Below, piece after piece: positions 60,310 through 64,000 of a stretch of 64,000 nt of DNA. Source of the DNA: Manihot esculenta (Eukaryota > Streptophyta > Magnoliopsida > Malpighiales > Euphorbiaceae); assembly GCF_001659605.2 (NCBI RefSeq), contig NC_035170.2, positions 21,901,190-21,965,189 of the forward strand. Reading direction: 5' to 3'. The notes beneath the pieces were generated by a model. It was not told the DNA's origin, ran no database searches, and worked only from the letters and a program-made list of their open reading frames with translations. The translations under genes and the position numbers were made by a program. Within the stretch, counting starts at the first letter, position 1. Each line of letters opens with the position of its first letter.

Positions 60310-63300
60310 TCAAAACAAATATGGATACTGCTGGAGCATAGACTCCCGCGTCTCCCATGTGCACTCTTCTAGATTATGGTGGTTCCATAAAACTTTCACC
60401 ATCGAAATCTCCTTGTTCCTTAGCTGTCTGATCTGCGTGTCCAGAATCCGCACTGGCTGCTCTATATAGGTGAGATCCGTATGAATCTCCACCTCAGGCT
60501 CACTCAGAACCTGATTCGGATCTGACACAAACTGTCGTAGCATAGAAACATGAAATACCGGGTGAATCCTCGCCATAGAAGTAGGTAAATCCAGCTTATA
60601 CGACACATTTTCGATCCTCTGCAACACCTCAAAGGGTCCAATGTACTGTGGAGCTAATTTACCTTTCTTCCCAAAACGAACCACTCCTTTCATTGGAGAC
60701 ACTTTCAGCAATACCCAATTACCCTCTTGAAACTCTAACTGCTTCCTGCGAACGTCTGCATAACTTTTCTGTCTACTCTGAGCTGTTCTGATTCTCTCTC
60801 TGATCATGGGCACCATTCTACTGGTAATGTCTATTAACTCTGGCCCTGCAAGAGCTTTCTCTCCTACCTCTTCCCAGCAAACAGGGGATCTGCACTTCCG
60901 CCCATATAATGCTTCATAAGGAGCCATCCCAATGCTAGCATGATGACTGTTATTGTAGGCAAACTCCACCAAAGGTAGATGCTGCCTCCAAGAACCGCCA
61001 AAGTCTAACACACATAGTCGAAGCATATCCTCTATGGTCTGGATGGTCCTTTCTGACTGTCCATCAGTCTGTGGGTGGAAAGCAGTACTAAAATCTAATC
61101 TCGTGCCCATCGCACTTTGCAGACTCCGCCAAAAACGAGAGGTAAACTGAGGTCCTCTGTCTGAAACTATAGACACTGGAACTCCATGTAATCTCACTAT
61201 CTCATCCAGATAGACCTGTGCCAACTTATCCACAGAATAGTTACTCCGTACTGGAAGAAAATGAGCAGATTTCGTGAGTCTGTCCACAATCACCCATATC
61301 GAGTCTATCCTGTTGGACGCTACTGGTAAACCCACTACAAAATCCATGGCTATGTTCTCCCATTTCCACTCTGGAATCGGTAATGGGTTAAGCATTCCGG
61401 CTGGTTTCTGATGCTCTAATTTCACCCTCTGACAAACCTCACAGGCTGTCACGAACTGCGCCACTTCTTTCTTCATGGCTGGCCACCAATAGACCCTTTT
61501 CAGATCCTGATACATCTTGGTGGCTCCTGGGTGAACACTATACCGCGCATTATGAGCTTCCCTCATAATGTCTTCCTTCACACTGCCCCTATCTGGTACA
61601 CAAAGTCGACTCCCATAGCGTAGGATCCCTTTGCTGTCAAATCTGAACTCTACACTATTGCCTGACTGAACAGTCCTGGCAATTTTCATCAACTCAGGGT
61701 CCTCATGCTGTTTCTGAGCTATCTGCTCCAGAAACACAGGTGTCACTCTCATCTGTGCTATCAACGCACCTGTACCAGACAACTCTAGCTGTAATCCCTC
61801 GTCAAAGAGCTTATAAAGCTCCATCACAACTGGTCTCCGCTCTGCTGCTATATGGGATAAACTGCCTAGTGACTTCCGGCTTAGGGCATCTGCGACAACA
61901 TTCGCCTTGCCCGGATGATACTGGATCTTACAATCATAATCACTGAGCAATTCGACCCACCTTCTCTGCCTCAAATTCAGCTCTCTCTGACTTAAGATGT
62001 ACTGTAAACTCTTGTGATCAGTGAAGATCTCGCATTTAACCCCGTAGAGGTAATGCCGCCACATCTTAAGTGCAAAGATAACTGCTGCCATCTCTAGGTC
62101 ATGGGTAGGGTAATTCAACTCGTGCTTCTTCAACTGTCTAGAAGCATAAGCTATTACTCTATCACTCTGCATCAATACACAACCCAATCCCACTCGAGAT
62201 GCATCACAGAACACTGTGAAGTCCTCATTACTCACAGGCAGAGCTAACACTGGTGCTGTTGTCAATCTTCTCTTGAGCTCCTCAAAGCTCTCTTCACACT
62301 GGTCTGACCAGATAAACTTCTGGTTCTTCTGAGTCAATTTGGTCATAGGAGCTGCTATCTTTGAGAAGTTCTGAACGAACCTCCTGTAGTAACCTGCCAG
62401 TCCCAGAAAGCTTTTAATCTCAGTCACTGTCGTGGGTCTGGGCCAGTTAGCTACAGCCTCTATCTTCTTGGGGTCTACCTCAATACCCTCTGCTGATACC
62501 ACATGTCCCAAGAAGGCAATGCTCCGTAACCAAAACTCACACTTCGAGAACTTGGCATATAAACCATGCTCTCTCAGTGTCTGCAAAACTATCCTCAGAT
62601 GCTGGGCATGCTCCTCTGCATCTCTGGAATACACTAAGATATCATCGATAAACACAATGACAAAGTGATCCAGAAACTCACTGAATACCCTGTTCATGAG
62701 ATCCATAAATGCTGCAGGGGCGTTAGTCAACCCGAACGGCATCACTAAGAACTCATAATGCCCATATCTGGTCCGGAAAGCTGTCTTAGGCACATCTGCC
62801 TCTCTGACTCTCAACTGATGATACCCAGATCTCAGATCTATTTTCGAGAAACAACCTGCTCCAGCTAGCTGGTCAAATAGATCATCAATCCGTGGTAAGG
62901 GATACCTATTCTTGATAGTGACCTTGTTCAACTGTCTGTAGTCGATACAAAGTCTGAGGGATCCATCCTTCTTTCTGACAAAGAGCACTGGAGCACCCCA
63001 AGGTGAGGTACTAGGGCGGATGAAACCCTTATCTACCAAGTCCTGCAACTGTTCTTTCAACTCTGTTAACTCAGCTGGTGCCATCCTGTTGGGAGGAATA
63101 GAGATAGGTCTGGTACCTGGCAGTAATTCAATTTCAAACCCTATCTCCCTATCAGGTGGTAGTCCTGGCAAATCGTCTGGGAACACATCGAGAAACTCCC
63201 GGACTACTGGTACTGTGGCTGGTTCCCTCACCTGACTGTCTAGCTCTCTCACATGAGCTAGAAACCCCTGACAACCCCTCCTAAGCAAACGACGAGCCTG

Positions 63301-64000
63301 AAGGGCTGAAATCATACCTCTGGGTGTACCTCTCCTGTCTCCTCTGAAGACACACTCTGACCCATCCTGGTCTCTGAGACTCACTAGCTTCTCTCTACAG
63401 TCCAACATAGCAATATATGTAGATAACCAATCCATCCCTAGAATGACATCAAAATCTGTCAAGTCTAGAACCACAAGGTCAGCTGGAAGGCATCTACCCT
63501 CTATAAACACTGGACTGAAACGACAGACTGACACTGCCACTGATGGGTCACATTTGGGTCCACTGACCCAGAGAGGATACTCTAACTCAGAACTGATCAA
63601 ACCCAACCTCTCTATGGCTCTCGAAGCAATAAAGGAATGAGAAGCACCGGGGTCCATCAAAGCATACACATCAGAACACCCAATGATGAGATTACCTGAC
63701 ACCACTGTGTTTGATGTATTAGCCTCCTCCTGTGTCACTGTGAAAATCCGTGCTGGGGCTACCGGATTTCCACCTCGGGAACCTGCTGCTGAAGTAGAGG
63801 CTACCCCTCTCCCTCTACCTCTGCCACTAGTCTGAGGCATGACTGGAGCTGCTGGCCGTACAATTGGCTGTACCACACTGCCTGAACTCATCTGCTGGGA
63901 TGGTGCAAAAGTCATCTGCGGACAATCCCGAGCAATATGCCCTTCCTGTCCACATCGAAAACAAGCTGTAGATCCCAACCGACAAACTCCTCCATGTGGT
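60310..64000 (-). CDS. gag-pol: Gypsy F Gag-Pol polyprotein (partial, intact as far as visible)
   Basis: Open from the window edge (63999) to the stop at 60310. Numbered from a TTG at 63978, the visible part has the Gag zinc knuckle [14 protein letters not shown] (6-19), then protease DPGAS (Asp109), reverse transcriptase with FIDDILVYS (443-451), RNase H (about 585-700), integrase zinc finger (HN..H..CEVC, about 809-849) and core with Asp879, Asp940 and Glu976 (35 residues between the last two). A chromodomain lies at the end ([15 protein letters not shown]...QQYPYLF). No stop or frame change was seen and all catalytic residues are present. The protease uses DPGA instead of DSGA, as do A and B. 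The N-terminal Gag and 5' LTR lie outside the window, so intactness of the whole element is unknown. Confidence 0.93.
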   Translation of the reverse strand, partial: PHGGVCRLGSTACFRCGQEGHIARDCPQMTFAPSQQMSSGSVVQPIVRPAAPVMPQTSGRGRGRGVASTSAAGSRGGNPVAPARIFTVTQEEANTSNTVVSGNLIIGCSDVYALMDPGASHSFIASRAIERLGLISSELEYPLWVSGPKCDPSVAVSVCRFSPVFIEGRCLPADLVVLDLTDFDVILGMDWLSTYIAMLDCREKLVSLRDQDGSECVFRGDRRGTPRGMISALQARRLLRRGCQGFLAHVRELDSQVREPATVPVVREFLDVFPDDLPGLPPDREIGFEIELLPGTRPISIPPNRMAPAELTELKEQLQDLVDKGFIRPSTSPWGAPVLFVRKKDGSLRLCIDYRQLNKVTIKNRYPLPRIDDLFDQLAGAGCFSKIDLRSGYHQLRVREADVPKTAFRTRYGHYEFLVMPFGLTNAPAAFMDLMNRVFSEFLDHFVIVFIDDILVYSRDAEEHAQHLRIVLQTLREHGLYAKFSKCEFWLRSIAFLGHVVSAEGIEVDPKKIEAVANWPRPTTVTEIKSFLGLAGYYRRFVQNFSKIAAPMTKLTQKNQKFIWSDQCEESFEELKRRLTTAPVLALPVSNEDFTVFCDASRVGLGCVLMQSDRVIAYASRQLKKHELNYPTHDLEMAAVIFALKMWRHYLYGVKCEIFTDHKSLQYILSQRELNLRQRRWVELLSDYDCKIQYHPGKANVVADALSRKSLGSLSHIAAERRPVVMELYKLFDEGLQLELSGTGALIAQMRVTPVFLEQIAQKQHEDPELMKIARTVQSGNSVEFRFDSKGILRYGSRLCVPDRGSVKEDIMREAHNARYSVHPGATKMYQDLKRVYWWPAMKKEVAQFVTACEVCQRVKLEHQKPAGMLNPLPIPEWKWENIAMDFVVGLPVASNRIDSIWVIVDRLTKSAHFLPVRSNYSVDKLAQVYLDEIVRLHGVPVSIVSDRGPQFTSRFWRSLQSAMGTRLDFSTAFHPQTDGQSERTIQTIEDMLRLCVLDFGGSWRQHLPLVEFAYNNSHHASIGMAPYEALYGRKCRSPVCWEEVGEKALAGPELIDITSRMVPMIRERIRTAQSRQKSYADVRRKQLEFQEGNWVLLKVSPMKGVVRFGKKGKLAPQYIGPFEVLQRIENVSYKLDLPTSMARIHPVFHVSMLRQFVSDPNQVLSEPEVEIHTDLTYIEQPVRILDTQIRQLRNKEISMVKVLWNHHNLEECTWETRESMLQQYPYLF

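Larger units (their letters stand above)
58046..64000 (-). mobile_element. Ty3/Gypsy retrotransposon F (chromovirus), right part outside window
   Basis: The 3' LTR 58046-60235 is followed by a pyrimidine-rich plus strand (PPT on minus, 60236-60249) and then a gag-pol frame with no stop up to the window edge. The left flank CATAT (58041-58045) is one half of the expected target duplication. Same superfamily as A-C, but its LTR and protein differ more from them than they do from one another. Best candidate in this window for an intact Pol. Confidence 0.93.

Overview
The window is plant nuclear DNA, almost certainly from a eudicot. It has AT-rich intergenic sequence, plant cytosolic sulfotransferase genes without introns, and Ty1/Copia and Ty3/Gypsy LTR retrotransposons whose primer-binding sites match plant initiator-Met tRNA. 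A spurge-family host is only a guess. At least three quarters of the window is retrotransposon. The host genes visible are one sulfotransferase (14401-15405, +) that looks intact, a broken paralogue (56786-57801, +), and a fragment of a 4-coumarate:CoA-ligase-like gene (about 55340-56150, -) inside a DNA transposon with long inverted repeats.

Layout. (1) 1-8431: Gypsy element A, minus strand, 3' LTR cut by the window edge. (2) 8432-14332: AT-rich intergenic DNA with worn retroelement traces. (3) 14333-15471: sulfotransferase gene. (4) 15472-41052: a four-layer nest. Copia element D sits in the sulfotransferase 3' region (TSD GTATG). D carries a solo LTR G between its PBS and gag (TSD ATTAG). 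G carries Gypsy B (TSD TCTGT/TCCGT). The gag of B carries Gypsy C (TSD GGCTC). (5) 41053-41806: displaced 3' end of the sulfotransferase locus. (6) 41807-52153: old Gypsy element E, minus strand, interrupted by solo LTR I (Gypsy, TSD CTCCC) and solo LTR H (Copia-like). (7) 52154-54704: AT-rich DNA. (8) 54705-56586: a small MITE-like element and a Pack-type TIR element carrying the 4CL-like fragment. (9) 56786-57801: sulfotransferase pseudogene. (10) 58046-64000: Gypsy element F, minus strand, with an open reading frame running off the right edge.

Elements A, B, C and F and solo LTR I belong to one chromodomain-bearing Gypsy superfamily (Tekay/Del-like by architecture). They have LTRs of about 2.2-2.4 kb beginning TGTAATACCC and ending near CGTTACA, a single gag-pol frame, and a C-terminal chromodomain. 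Their LTRs share clusters of a GC-rich near-palindrome (TTCGGCGGCCGAA), a variable minisatellite, and conserved splice-like donor and acceptor sites. LTR comparisons agree with the nesting order: D is older than B, and B is older than C. Element A has only 3 differences over the 751 bp that can be compared.

All coordinates and comparisons were made by eye. Family names rest on motif recognition, not on database searches.
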